Below, in pieces: positions 36,426 through 45,151 of a DNA stretch of 64,000 nucleotides (position 1 is the first letter of the stretch; every line of letters starts with the position of its first letter). The stretch spans positions 62,001 to 126,000 of the forward strand of contig NZ_CADIJM010000004.1 of NCBI RefSeq assembly GCF_902859585.1, in the 5' to 3' direction. Both the position numbers and the translations under genes were made by a program. The notes under the pieces were generated by a model. The model ran no database searches and was not told the origin of the DNA. It saw only the letters and a program-made list of their open reading frames with translations. This DNA comes from Achromobacter animicus. GTDB lineage: Bacteria > Pseudomonadota > Gammaproteobacteria > Burkholderiales > Burkholderiaceae_B.

Positions 36426-37415
36426 TTACTGCTCCAGGCTGATGTTCGCGGCCTTGACGATGTCCGCCCATTGCTTGCGGTCGTTTTCAAGAAACTCGCT
36501 GAACTTCTCGGGCGTCATGCCGGTGACGGGCTCCGAACCCAGGCCGGCCATCTTCTCGATCAGCGCGGGTTGCTTCAGCACGTCCTGCAGTGCGGCGTAA
36601 TAGGCGGCCAGCACGTCGGCGGGCAGACCGGCGGGCGCGAACATGCCTTGCCACGTCGGCATGTCAAAGCCCTTCAGGCCTTGCTCGTCCAGCGTCGGCA
36701 CGTTGGGCAAGTGCGCGGCGCGCTTGATCGACGCTACCGCAATTGCCTTGACCTTGCCTTGCGACGCCAACGGTGCAGCGGTCGAAATGTTGTCCATCGT
36801 CATGGCGATGTGGCCGCCGAGCAAATCGGTGATCACGGGCGCGGCGCCGCGGTAGGCGGCGTGCGGCACCTTGACGCCCAGCTTGTACAGCATGGTCTCG
36901 GCGATCAGGTGGTTGGAGATGCCGACCCCCGCGGTGCCGTACGTAGCCGTCGGCGTCTTCTGGAAATATTCCTTCAGTTCGGCCAGGTTGTTGGCCGGCA
37001 CGTCCTTGTTCACGATGACCACATTGGGCTGCACCGCGGCCAGCGTGATGGGCGTGAAGTCGGCGGGCTTGTAGTTCGTGCCCTTGGGATTCAGGACATG
37101 GGTGATGGCCATGGAACCGGCCGCGGCGATACCGATGGTGTAGCCGTCGGCGGGCGCCTGGCTCAGGCGGTACGCCATGATGTTGCCGCCGGCGCCGGCC
37201 AGGTTCTCGACGACGACCGGTTGGCCCAGGCGGGCCGACAGCGGCTCAGCCAGCAGGCGGGCCAGCGTATCGGCCGAACCGCCCGGCGCGAAGCCCACGA
37301 GCAGGCGCACGGGTTTGGCGGGCTTCCAGGCGTCGGCGGCATACGCCGAAGTGGCCGACAGCGCGGCGACGGCGAACAGAGCGCCAGCGGCGCGGTGCAA
37401 GGTACGGCTGATCAT
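36426..37415 (-). CDS. Bug-family tripartite tricarboxylate transporter receptor
   Basis: 329-residue periplasmic solute-binding protein. Signal peptide MISRTLHRAAGALFAVAALSATSAYA, then KPVRLLVGFAPGGSADTLARLLAEPL, the Bug signature, and GQPVVVENLAGAGGNIMA. Start at 37415 follows GGGAG. The ligand is unknown; Bug proteins usually bind small carboxylates or amides. No TctA/TctB membrane genes are adjacent. It is the last gene of the IclR-PepE-DUF1177-AroM cluster, 113 bp after AroM, so it may deliver the substrate of that pathway. Confidence 0.92.
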   Translation of the reverse strand: MISRTLHRAAGALFAVAALSATSAYAADAWKPAKPVRLLVGFAPGGSADTLARLLAEPLSARLGQPVVVENLAGAGGNIMAYRLSQAPADGYTIGIAAAGSMAITHVLNPKGTNYKPADFTPITLAAVQPNVVIVNKDVPANNLAELKEYFQKTPTATYGTAGVGISNHLIAETMLYKLGVKVPHAAYRGAAPVITDLLGGHIAMTMDNISTAAPLASQGKVKAIAVASIKRAAHLPNVPTLDEQGLKGFDMPTWQGMFAPAGLPADVLAAYYAALQDVLKQPALIEKMAGLGSEPVTGMTPEKFSEFLENDRKQWADIVKAANISLEQ

Positions 37416-37528
37416 AAAAAAACTCCCAACGATTGATTGACGAAGTCGGCTTCGTCTCCTCTCGCCGCTCGCCCGGACCGGCCGCGCGAACCTGTGCGGC
37501 CGGAACTTCGGGATTGCGTCCGGCGGCG

Positions 37529-38218
37529 TTATTCCAGTATTTGTGCCAGGGCCTGCGCGACCAGGCGGTTGGACAACAGCACGGGGCGGCCCGATGCCTG
37601 CGCCACGGCCTGGCGCATGGACTGCGCGTAGCCCATGCAGTGCATGACGATCAGATCGCACGACGCCAGCTCACGGCCGGCGGCCTCGAAATTGCGGGCG
37701 GCCTGCAGCACGTCGGCTTCGTAAGGCGAGGCGTGCACGACCTGCGTTTCGCATTCCAGCGGCACGGCCATGTGAAAAGCGTCGACCTGCGCTTCCAGCG
37801 GAACCACCAGCCCGACCTTGCGGCAATGCTGCGCCAGGCCCGCAACCAGGTGATCCACGACCTGCTGCGGCTCGACCACCAGGGTGCGCATCGGCGCGAT
37901 GGCCGTGCCGGTGCACAGCGGGACCAGGATGTCGTAGCCCTGGCCGTCCGCCTGGCGCATCACGTCGGCCAAGCGCGCCTCGGCGGCGGCTGCGTCCAGT
38001 TCGATCTGGGAACCGTCGCGCATGCGCGTCGCAAAGCGGTATTCGCGCGGTCGCGGCGCCAGCGCGGCCAAAGCATCCGCGTCCAGGCCGTCGAGCGCGC
38101 CGAACTCGTCGATGCGCACATGGGCGCCGAGCACAGGCGCCATCTCCGGCACCACGTCGCTACGCGGCGATTGACCGATGGTGAAGAACGCGACGCGGCG
38201 CGGTGTGCGGGCGCTCAT
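37529..38218 (-). CDS. AroM family protein
   Basis: 229 residues of the AroM family: FFTIGQSPRSDVVPEM at the N-terminus, LVPLCTGTAIAP in the middle and CDLIVMHCMGYAQSM near the end. AroM of E. coli has no known function; the fold is thought related to Asp/Glu/hydantoin racemases because of the two cysteine-containing loops (CTGT and HCMGY). Its ATG overlaps the stop of the DUF1177 gene (ATGA). In this cluster a racemase- or lyase-like role on a small amino compound is a guess. Confidence 0.9.
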   Translation of the reverse strand: MSARTPRRVAFFTIGQSPRSDVVPEMAPVLGAHVRIDEFGALDGLDADALAALAPRPREYRFATRMRDGSQIELDAAAAEARLADVMRQADGQGYDILVPLCTGTAIAPMRTLVVEPQQVVDHLVAGLAQHCRKVGLVVPLEAQVDAFHMAVPLECETQVVHASPYEADVLQAARNFEAAGRELASCDLIVMHCMGYAQSMRQAVAQASGRPVLLSNRLVAQALAQILE

Positions 38219-39144
38219 TGCACGGCTCCGTCTTCGCGGCCGACGGTCTGCAGGTGCGCCATCGAACCGTAGCGGGCCTGCAGCGCGCCCCACTCGGCGT
38301 CGTCGAAGAAGGTCATGGCGCCCTGCCCGTAGAGCTTGGCGATCTCGATGCAAAAGCGCATGGCGACGTCGGCATCCACGGCATTGGTGACGCCCGTGGC
38401 GCAACCCGGCACGGTGGTCTGCGCCGTCAAGGCCACGCCGACGACCGGCGCGTCCGTGACGATGGCCGGCTGCATCAGGGAGTTCACGTGCCACAACCCG
38501 TTTTCGTAGGGTGTGATGTCCTGCGTGGTCAAGGGCAGCGTCACCGGCAGTTCACCGCTGACCCAACCCATGACGTCGAGCATGGTCTCGGGAATGCGCA
38601 GCAGGTAGCCCTGCTTGGCGACCGGCGTGAGCGCCACGCCGCGCTTGTTGACCAGGCGGTTGCCGCGCGTCGTGTCCACCGACAGGATCGCGTCCATGCG
38701 CGGATCCACTTCGTGCGACATCATCTCGCGCATGGGGAACGGCGAGCGCATCATCGGCACCGGATGATGCGGGCGCGTGCCGGCGCGCGGGCAGATGTGG
38801 GTGCGGATGCGGACCGTGCCGGGCAGCACGTCGCCCTGCTTCGCCATCGCCATCAGCTTGAGCGCGGCGGCAATCGCCACGACCGCACCGTCGCTGTCGG
38901 ACACCAGGCCCGTCACCTCGGGGCGCGCACCGATGCCGCCCAGCCGGCCGACGATGCCCAGTTGCGGGGCCGAATCATCCAGGCCGGGAATGACAATGGA
39001 CAGGAAATCCGTGGCCAAGCCGTCACGCGCAAGAGGCGTGACCTCGACTTCGCAATTGCCCGCGTCGCGTAGCACCTGCGCCACGGCTTCGCCCGTGACG
39101 TGCGCGGACGACAGCAATTCGATGGCGTCGATCACCTGCTTCAT
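38215..39144 (-). CDS. DUF1177 family protein
   Basis: 309 residues starting MKQVIDAIELLSSAHVTGEA at 39144, coupled by ATGA overlap to peptidase E upstream and to AroM downstream. Seen: DFLSIVIPGLDDSAPQLGIVGRLGG, a His/Pro-rich segment ICPRAGTRPHHPVPMM and VDTTRGNRLVNKRG. The ordered Asp/His clusters could bind a metal (inference). No experimental function is known to me. A much longer open frame to 39897 crosses the peptidase gene in another frame and is rejected. Confidence 0.88.
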   Translation of the reverse strand: MKQVIDAIELLSSAHVTGEAVAQVLRDAGNCEVEVTPLARDGLATDFLSIVIPGLDDSAPQLGIVGRLGGIGARPEVTGLVSDSDGAVVAIAAALKLMAMAKQGDVLPGTVRIRTHICPRAGTRPHHPVPMMRSPFPMREMMSHEVDPRMDAILSVDTTRGNRLVNKRGVALTPVAKQGYLLRIPETMLDVMGWVSGELPVTLPLTTQDITPYENGLWHVNSLMQPAIVTDAPVVGVALTAQTTVPGCATGVTNAVDADVAMRFCIEIAKLYGQGAMTFFDDAEWGALQARYGSMAHLQTVGREDGAVQ

Positions 39145-39845
39145 GCCGGGATCTCCACCGGGCCAGGACGGAACATGCACGGTTCTTCGCGGCCCAGGAA
39201 GAGCGGCGCGTCGTGCGGGCCAACCAGCGTGATCTTGGCGCCGCGCACGCGCAGGCCTGCGCCTTCGGGCAGGCCCAGCACCGGCATGGCCGGATTCAGC
39301 GTGCAGAACTCGGCGAGGCGCTGGGCGCGCGTTTCGCCGCGGTGGCCGGGAGGATGCGCGTTGGTGTAGTGCGGATTGATCTGGAAGGACACCAGCCCCA
39401 GCGCGTCGAAGCCTTTCGGGTCGGTGATGGGCATGTCGTTCGTCGTGCAGATGGTGGGGCACGTCAGGTTGGAACCCGCGCTCCAGCCCAGGTAGGCCGC
39501 GCCCTCGCGCACGCGGCGCGCCACGACGTCGAGCAGGCCCTGGCGGCGCAATTCGCCCAGCAGGTTGAACGTGTTGCCGCCGCCCACGATGATGACGGAT
39601 GCGCCTTCCAGTGCCGCGACCGGATCCTGCGCGGTGTGCAGGCCCTGGATGGCCAGGCCCGTGTCGGCCAATGCCGACGTGACCAGCGCCGTGTAGTCGT
39701 CCCAGTTGCGCGTGACCCCCGCGAACGGCACGAACACGGCCGGCGCGCCTTGCGGCAGGGATTCGATCAGTTCGCGGATGTCGGCCATGGCGTGCACCAG
39801 ATAGCCGGCGTCGCTGCTGGAATTGCTGAGGAGCAGAAGGTTCAT
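39141..39845 (-). CDS. pepE: Peptidase E (S51 alpha-aspartyl dipeptidase)
   Basis: 234 residues. The S51 family cleaves Asp-X dipeptides. The catalytic residues align with the E. coli enzyme: S122 in GWSAGSNLTCPT, D137 in TTNDMPI and H159 in FQINPHYTNA. VIIVGGGNTFNLL is the strand-loop of the class I glutamine-amidotransferase-like fold. Cytoplasmic. Starts 65 bp after the IclR gene on the same strand and overlaps DUF1177 by 4 bp. In this setting it may act on an aspartyl-containing compound rather than general dipeptides. Confidence 0.92.
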   Translation of the reverse strand: MNLLLLSNSSSDAGYLVHAMADIRELIESLPQGAPAVFVPFAGVTRNWDDYTALVTSALADTGLAIQGLHTAQDPVAALEGASVIIVGGGNTFNLLGELRRQGLLDVVARRVREGAAYLGWSAGSNLTCPTICTTNDMPITDPKGFDALGLVSFQINPHYTNAHPPGHRGETRAQRLAEFCTLNPAMPVLGLPEGAGLRVRGAKITLVGPHDAPLFLGREEPCMFRPGPVEIPA

Positions 39846-39910
39846 GAATGAAGTCCGATAGGTGATGGTTCTGGATGCGGCGGCGAGGCCGCCACAAGGC
39901 ATTCAGTAGG

Positions 39911-40678
39911 TCAGTTCAGCCAGTAGGGATCGTTGAGCTCGCGCCCAAGCGCACCGACGTGCTGCAGCACGGATTCGCGCAGCACCGCCACGCGCGCCGC
40001 ATCAGCCTGGAACGAGACAAACGACAGGCAGAGCCCGCGCAGTTCGCCGGTGGCGGGGTCCCGCACAGCTGCCGCGACGGCGCCGATGCCGGGCATGGCC
40101 TGGTCGATCGCCACGCCGCAGTGGTCCGCGCGCGTCTGCGCCACCAACGCAGCCAGGTCGCCGACGGTGGCCGGACAGTCTCGTCCTTCCATCGGCAGCG
40201 ACTGGGCGGGATCGGCGCCATACAGGGTCTGGAATTCGGTGTCGGTCAGGCGCGACAGCAGCGCCCGGCCCATCGCCGTGCCCGACGCGGCGCGGCGCGA
40301 TCCGGGCGGCGACAGCACCTGCACGGGGTGCGAGCCATTCAGCCGCTGCAGCACGACGGTCTCGCGCTGATTCAGCGTGGACAGATATGCCGTGAGTCCG
40401 CTGTCGTCCGACAGCCGGGTGAGGACGGCGCGGCAGGCCTCGTCCAGCGGCGTGGCGGCCATGCCGGCACGCACGGCCTGCGCGAGCAGCGCGCCAGGCC
40501 GATAGCGGCGCGTGGCGGCGTCCTGATCGAGCATGCCGTATTTCTCCATCTGGTTCAGCAGACGCGAAGCCGTGCTTTTGGGCATGGCCAGCCGCGCGGC
40601 GACCTCGGTAAAGCTCAGTTCGGCCGCGCCCTCTGCGTACAGCGACAGCACGCGTTGAACGCCGTCAAGAATACTCAT
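39911..40678 (-). CDS. IclR-family transcriptional regulator
   Basis: 255 residues: N-terminal winged helix (LSFTEVAARLAMPKSTASRLLNQMEKYGML) and a C-terminal GAF-like effector domain (RRAASGTAMGRALLSRL and HCGVAIDQAMPGIGAVAAAVRD). First gene of the cluster and the likely local regulator. Two dyads stand directly upstream of its start. Confidence 0.94.
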   Translation of the reverse strand: MSILDGVQRVLSLYAEGAAELSFTEVAARLAMPKSTASRLLNQMEKYGMLDQDAATRRYRPGALLAQAVRAGMAATPLDEACRAVLTRLSDDSGLTAYLSTLNQRETVVLQRLNGSHPVQVLSPPGSRRAASGTAMGRALLSRLTDTEFQTLYGADPAQSLPMEGRDCPATVGDLAALVAQTRADHCGVAIDQAMPGIGAVAAAVRDPATGELRGLCLSFVSFQADAARVAVLRESVLQHVGALGRELNDPYWLN

Positions 40679-40682
40679 GCTT

Positions 40683-40720
40683 GTTCCATTTAACGGAACC
40701 GAAGTTCCTTATTAGCGAAC
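40683..40720. promoter_or_regulatory. Two phased IclR-type operator dyads
   Basis: GTTCC-ATTTAAC-GGAAC (40683-40699) is a perfect 5-bp inverted repeat. GTTCC-TTATTAG-CGAAC (40704-40720) repeats it with one arm mismatch. Centres are 21 bp apart, two helical turns, placing both on one face of the DNA just before the IclR start. Confidence 0.7.
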
Positions 40721-40764
40721 AAGAATAATGCAAGCAGCGGAAACAGGTCAATACGGCCGCGCAA

Positions 40765-40798
40765 GAAAAAAGGCTCCCGGGTCGCGGGAGCCTTTTTC
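40765..40798. terminator. Rho-independent terminator
   Basis: AAAAAAGGCTCCCG and CGGGAGCCTTTTT form a GC-rich stem with A and T tracts on either side. On the minus strand it lies 3' of the DUF457-type gene, on the plus strand upstream of nothing, so it serves the gene ending at 40825. Confidence 0.9.
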
Positions 40799-40824
40799 GT
40801 GCGAGCCGTCAGCCCGACTTCAGC

Positions 40825-41865
40825 CTACTGCTTCGTCAGCTCGGACCACTCGGCCAGCGGCAGCGGCGGTTGCGCATGCAGGATGCGGCCGAGCACCAGC
40901 TTCATCTCATTCCAACCGCCGCGGCTGGTCGGCCAAACGGACGGCGTAACCGCGCGCCACGTGCCATCCGTCGCACGCTCCGCCATCTTGAACCGAAAGG
41001 TGTAGTGACCCGCCATGCCCATGCGCAGGTCCGACACGACCAGCGCATCGCCGATCACGTCATACCGCAGCCAGTCATCCGTGAACCAACGCAGCCGTTC
41101 GTGCAGCGGCTCGCCCGCCAGCACGCGTCCGGCCTTCAGATTGAGCGGCAAACGCACCCATTCCGGCGGATCGCGGTCGAACAGGCTGCTGACCGATTCG
41201 TAATAGTCGCCATCGCCGGTCTTGGCAAACACCCGCCACACCAAGGTGTTGAACGGCATGGGGACCGCGCGCAATTGCGTCACCGCAACGCCTTGTTCCT
41301 GCATGGCGTCCCGCACGCGATGCTCGGCCGCCATGCGGCCAGCCAGCCCGAAACCAAGGTATAGCGTGCTGAAGACCAGCGCCCCCACCATAAAGCGGCG
41401 CGCGTTGCGGGTCATTCCGACCGCGATGGCAAACAGGACACCCAACAGCAGCGGAACGGTGTACACCGGATCGATGATGAACACGGTCGACCAGCTTTCC
41501 GGCGTGAGGGCCAGCGGCCAGAACAACTGGGTGCCATAGACGGTGAACGCATCCAGAATGGGATGCGTCACCAGCACCAGCCATATCGTCAGGAACAGCC
41601 TTCGCCCGCCATAGGGTGCATTGGGCCAATACTTGCGTATCAGCCAGGCCAGCAGCATCGCCATGCCGGTCAGCACGAAAACGGAATGCGAGAAGCCGCG
41701 GTGATAGGTCATGAGCGACACCGGGTCCGGGTAGCTCATCAAGACATCCAGATCCGGCAAGGTGGCCAGCGCCGCGCCATAGATGAGGGCGCGTCTGCCC
41801 TGCACGCGCCCCAGCATGGCGCCTTGAATGCTGGCGCCCAGCACCGCTTGTGTAACTGAATCCAT
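40825..41865 (-). CDS. Membrane-bound metal-dependent hydrolase-like protein (YdjM/DUF457)
   Basis: 346 residues. The N-terminal half has the family's metal-type pattern (MDSVTQAVLGASIQGAML, PDLDVLM, YHRGFSHSVFV, THPILDAFTVYG) with about four membrane helices. The C-terminal third is soluble (DALVVSDLRMGMAGHYTFRF). Often annotated as LexA-regulated inner-membrane hydrolase; the substrate is not known. Divergent from the DedA gene. Confidence 0.88.
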   Translation of the reverse strand: MDSVTQAVLGASIQGAMLGRVQGRRALIYGAALATLPDLDVLMSYPDPVSLMTYHRGFSHSVFVLTGMAMLLAWLIRKYWPNAPYGGRRLFLTIWLVLVTHPILDAFTVYGTQLFWPLALTPESWSTVFIIDPVYTVPLLLGVLFAIAVGMTRNARRFMVGALVFSTLYLGFGLAGRMAAEHRVRDAMQEQGVAVTQLRAVPMPFNTLVWRVFAKTGDGDYYESVSSLFDRDPPEWVRLPLNLKAGRVLAGEPLHERLRWFTDDWLRYDVIGDALVVSDLRMGMAGHYTFRFKMAERATDGTWRAVTPSVWPTSRGGWNEMKLVLGRILHAQPPLPLAEWSELTKQ

Positions 41866-41971
41866 GTTTCTCCAACGTCGAGCGTTCCGCCAAATGGCCT
41901 AGCCGCCTCACGGCCGGCCGCGCAGGCGTTAACATACCCGATTGCGTTCAGCTAATTTTCAACTTTGCATC

Positions 41972-42610
41972 ATGGATGAATACATCACCCAGATCGGCCA
42001 GTTCATCGAAGCCAACCAGGCTTGGGCCGGACCGATCACCTTCCTGCTCACGCTGGGCGAGTCCATGGTACTCCTGGGACTTTTCATTCCCGCGACCGCC
42101 CTGATGCTGCTGACGGGCGGCCTGATCGGCGCCGGCACGCTGGCGCCCTGGGGCGTGATCGCCTGGGGCATCGCAGGCGCGATCGTGGGCGACGCGCTCT
42201 CGTACTATCTGGGCCGCTGGGCGGGACCCAGCGTGCTGCGGCGCTGGCCGCTCAAGCAGCAGCGCACCGGCGTGGCACGGGCTCGGCTGTTCTTCTACCG
42301 CTACGGCTTTGCGTCGGTGCTGATCGGCCGCTTTCTGGGCCCCATCCGCTCCACCATTCCCACGGTGGCGGGCGTGATGGGCATGGCGCATGGCCGCTTC
42401 CAGCTGGCCAACGTGCTGTCGGCAGTGCTGTGGATGCCGCTGATGCTGGCGCCCGGCTACATCACCGCGCGCAGCCTGGGCACGGCGCAGAACGCGCAGC
42501 AGATCGCCATGATGATCGGCGCGGGGCTCTCGGTTTTGCTAGGATGCGGGCTTCTCCTCGCCATGGTGCGCAAGCGCCGCCAACCGGTGCGCGCGCGGCG
42601 GGGCAATTGA
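41972..42610 (+). CDS. DedA-family membrane protein
   Basis: 212 residues. DedA features: FLLTLGESMVLLGLFIPA (the E and P of the first re-entrant loop), GDALSYYLGRWAG, and FFYRYGFASVLIGRFLGPIRSTIPTVAGVMGM with the conserved R-x-x-x-x-R pattern. These proteins flip undecaprenyl phosphate or phosphatidylethanolamine or support proton-driven efflux; the exact activity is open. Followed 13 bp later by a second membrane protein gene. Confidence 0.93.
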   Translation: MDEYITQIGQFIEANQAWAGPITFLLTLGESMVLLGLFIPATALMLLTGGLIGAGTLAPWGVIAWGIAGAIVGDALSYYLGRWAGPSVLRRWPLKQQRTGVARARLFFYRYGFASVLIGRFLGPIRSTIPTVAGVMGMAHGRFQLANVLSAVLWMPLMLAPGYITARSLGTAQNAQQIAMMIGAGLSVLLGCGLLLAMVRKRRQPVRARRGN

Positions 42611-42623
42611 TCCGGAGAGCGTC

Positions 42624-43175
42624 ATGGCCATCGATGCCGAGCCCAAGAATGGCGATTTCGCGCGCTATATCGAAGAGTTGACCAACGCGAAGGGCGCCTC
42701 GCCGGGCCGCATCGCCAGCCGGCGCGAAACGCGCAGGCAGACGGCGCCGGTTGCCGTGCCGATGCCCGTGGCCGTCCCGCCCTCCCCGACGCCCGGTTCG
42801 CTGTCCGACGCGCCTTGGGGCAATACCGCGTCGCCATCCCCGCGTGCGCGTTCGGCACCCGAAGCGCCCCTGGCGACGTTCCCGGGCCAGCCCGACGAGG
42901 CCAACATCACGCTCGCCCGGCAGGCGCGGTCACGCAAGATCGGCGCCGTGCTGACGGTGGCCGGCATCATGGCAGGCTGGGCCGCGGCCAACATCGCTTT
43001 CCGCGCGTTTCACAGCCCTCGGTTCGAACTGGACGAACTGATGCCCGCCGTGTTCCTGGCCTTCTTTGCCTTCATGCTGTTCAAGGCGGCCAGCAGCGCG
43101 CGCAACCCGCGCAAGTCGGCGCTGAACAAGCTGCCGCCCCTGACGCCGTCGTCATACCGCAAGGACGGCGCCTGA
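42624..43175 (+). CDS. Hypothetical membrane protein with Pro-rich N-terminal half
   Basis: 183 residues. Residues ~1-95 are a cytoplasm-like, Pro/Ala/Arg-rich, probably disordered region (VAVPMPVAVPPSPTPGS). Two membrane helices follow (~104-126 and ~135-152), then a short basic tail. The ATG at 42624 follows GGAG. Co-directional with DedA and only 13 bp behind, so probably co-transcribed. No family recognised. Confidence 0.75.
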   Translation: MAIDAEPKNGDFARYIEELTNAKGASPGRIASRRETRRQTAPVAVPMPVAVPPSPTPGSLSDAPWGNTASPSPRARSAPEAPLATFPGQPDEANITLARQARSRKIGAVLTVAGIMAGWAAANIAFRAFHSPRFELDELMPAVFLAFFAFMLFKAASSARNPRKSALNKLPPLTPSSYRKDGA

Positions 43176-43248
43176 CACGCCGCGGCTTGGCTGGTTGGCG
43201 TTGGTGCTAACATTTCCGGCCATTGAACCAGCCCCTCCCGGAGTGAAA

Positions 43249-43917
43249 GTGAACAACGTAGTCGGATTGAACCAGGCCCAGGCGGCCACGATGCTGAAGC
43301 TGCAAGGCCATCTGAACAGCATGATCAATCCGGACTGGGTCAACGGCGGCGCCCGCTTCCTGCGCGCCGCGTTCGTCGAATCGGCCGAAGCCCTGGAGCA
43401 CTACGGCTGGAAGTGGTGGAAGAAGCAGACCATCGACCTGCCGCAGGTCCAGATGGAACTGGTCGACATCCTGCACTTCTATCTGTCGCACACCATTGTC
43501 CAGTCGGCTGGCGACGTCGAAGCCGCCGCACGCGCGCTGGTCGCCGACCTGGCCTCACCCGCCCGCGTCGAGCTGGACGGCAAGGCTTACGCCCTGGACG
43601 CGCTGAACGTGCCGGAACTGCTTGAGCTGATCGGCGGACTGGCCGTGTGCGGACGCGCCAGCTTCAAGGTCCTGGAGCAGACGATGACCGCCTGCCAGAT
43701 GACCTGGAACGACGCCTACACGCAATACGTGTCCAAGAATGTGTTGAACATCTTCCGCCAGCAGCACGGCTACAAGGAAGGCACCTACATCAAGATCTGG
43801 AACGGCGAGGAAGACAACGTCGTGCTGGCGCGCCTGCTGTCGCAGCAGGATCCCGCCAGTGCGGACTTTGCCGACGTGCTGCATCGCGAGCTGGAAGCCG
43901 CATACGCCAAGCTGTAG
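43249..43917 (+). CDS. Dimeric dUTP diphosphatase (all-alpha NTP-PPase)
   Basis: 222 residues starting at GTG 43249 (GGAG 5-6 nt upstream). The magnesium-binding ExxE and ExxD helices are ESAEALEHYGWKWWKK and MELVDILHF, as in the MazG-like dimeric dUTPases of Leishmania and Campylobacter. Removes pyrophosphate from dUTP, keeping uracil out of DNA. An earlier ATG at 43195 would add a non-conserved leader and is not used. Confidence 0.87.
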   Translation: MNNVVGLNQAQAATMLKLQGHLNSMINPDWVNGGARFLRAAFVESAEALEHYGWKWWKKQTIDLPQVQMELVDILHFYLSHTIVQSAGDVEAAARALVADLASPARVELDGKAYALDALNVPELLELIGGLAVCGRASFKVLEQTMTACQMTWNDAYTQYVSKNVLNIFRQQHGYKEGTYIKIWNGEEDNVVLARLLSQQDPASADFADVLHRELEAAYAKL

Positions 43918-43993
43918 GCGGCGTGGCCGATGACGGCCGGCGCTGCTCGCAAACCGTCGACGCGAAAAGCTGCCCGCAAAATTCTGACGAAAG

Positions 43994-44018
43994 AAACGCC
44001 GCAATCGCGGCGTTTTTT
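43994..44018. terminator. Rho-independent terminator after dUTPase gene
   Basis: AAACGCCGC-AATC-GCGGCGTTTTTT, 77 bp after the dUTPase stop and 20 bp before the stop of the convergent reductase gene. Confidence 0.93.
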
Positions 44019-44038
44019 CATTGACCTTGCCTGACAGC

Positions 44039-45151
44039 CTATCGCTGTCCGAAGCGCGTCTCGCCAAACAGCGCCTTCAGCTCACGCGGCTGCGACCGCC
44101 AGTATTGCTTCGGCGCGCTGACCTGGCCGTCCAGTTCGGCCGCCGCATGCCACGGCCAGCGCGGGTCGTAGAGCATGCCGCGCGCCAGCGCGACCATGTC
44201 TGCCTTGCCCTGCGCCAGGATGTCCTCGGCCTGCTGGGCCTCGGTGATCAATCCCACCGTGATGGTCGGCATGCCGATCCGGCGCTTAATCTCTTCGGCG
44301 AACGGGACCTGGTAATTCGGCCCCACCGGAATCTTCTGCTGCGGCGACACGCCGCCGCTGGACACGTCGATGAATTCACAGCCGCGCGCCTTCAGCGCCT
44401 CGGCGAACACCAGGGTCTGCTCAAGGTCCCAGCCGCCCTCCACCCAGTCCGTCGCCGATACGCGCACGCCCAGCGCCACGGAAGGCGGCGTGATGTCGCG
44501 CAGGGCCTGGAAGATTTCCAGCGGAAAGCGCATGCGGTTTTCCAGCGATCCCCCGTACGCGTCGTCGCGCCGATTCGACAGGGGCGACAGGAACTGATGC
44601 AGCAGATAACCGTGTGCGGCATGCACCTCGATCGCATCAAAGCCCAGGCGCAGCGCGCGGCGGCCGCTGTCCACAAATGCATTGCGGATGCGTTCAAGGC
44701 CCGCATCGTCCAGCGCATGCGGCGCGGGCTCGTGCGCGTTGTGCGGCACGGCCGACGGCGCCCAGCCCAGCCAGCCGCCGTCGCTTTCGGGCACGAGCTG
44801 GCCGCCGTTCCAGGGCGCATCGCTGGATGCCTTGCGGCCGGCGTGTCCCAATTGGATGCCCAGTTTGATCGGCGAGTAGCGGCGCACGGCGGCGACCACC
44901 TTGCCCAGTGCGGCTTCGGTCTCGTCGGACCACAGGCCCAGGTCTCCCGGCGAGATGCGGCCATCGGCCTCGACCGCGGTGGCTTCGGTAAACAGGAGCG
45001 CCGCGCCCGATAGCGCCAGATGTCCCAGGTGAATCATGTGCCAGTCGGTGGCACGGCCCTCTTCCGCCGAGTATTCGCACATGGGTGCGATGACGATGCG
45101 GTTGGGCAGTTCGACGTTGCCAATTGACGTGGGGCTGAACAGATGGCTCAT
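44039..45151 (-). CDS. Old yellow enzyme family NADPH reductase (YqjM/NamA-like)
   Basis: 370-residue FMN TIM-barrel enzyme that reduces activated C=C bonds. Hallmarks: RIVIAPMCEYSAEEGRATDWH (the Cys of thermophilic-like OYEs), QLGHAGRKAS, and FDAIEVHAAHGYLLHQFLSPLSN with the His pair, then ENRMRF. Start at 45151. On the same strand as the ehu-like operon 97 bp upstream, but no ATGA coupling, so it need not be part of it. Confidence 0.93.
   Translation of the reverse strand: MSHLFSPTSIGNVELPNRIVIAPMCEYSAEEGRATDWHMIHLGHLALSGAALLFTEATAVEADGRISPGDLGLWSDETEAALGKVVAAVRRYSPIKLGIQLGHAGRKASSDAPWNGGQLVPESDGGWLGWAPSAVPHNAHEPAPHALDDAGLERIRNAFVDSGRRALRLGFDAIEVHAAHGYLLHQFLSPLSNRRDDAYGGSLENRMRFPLEIFQALRDITPPSVALGVRVSATDWVEGGWDLEQTLVFAEALKARGCEFIDVSSGGVSPQQKIPVGPNYQVPFAEEIKRRIGMPTITVGLITEAQQAEDILAQGKADMVALARGMLYDPRWPWHAAAELDGQVSAPKQYWRSQPRELKALFGETRFGQR

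Noticed and set aside
36219-37436. Plus-strand 405-codon frame after coaBC
   Set aside because: Antisense of the Bug receptor gene plus terminator and repeat DNA; no domain.
39145-39897. N-terminal extension of the DUF1177 frame
   Set aside because: This stretch is peptidase E in another frame; the ATG at 39144 gives the family-like start and ATGA coupling.
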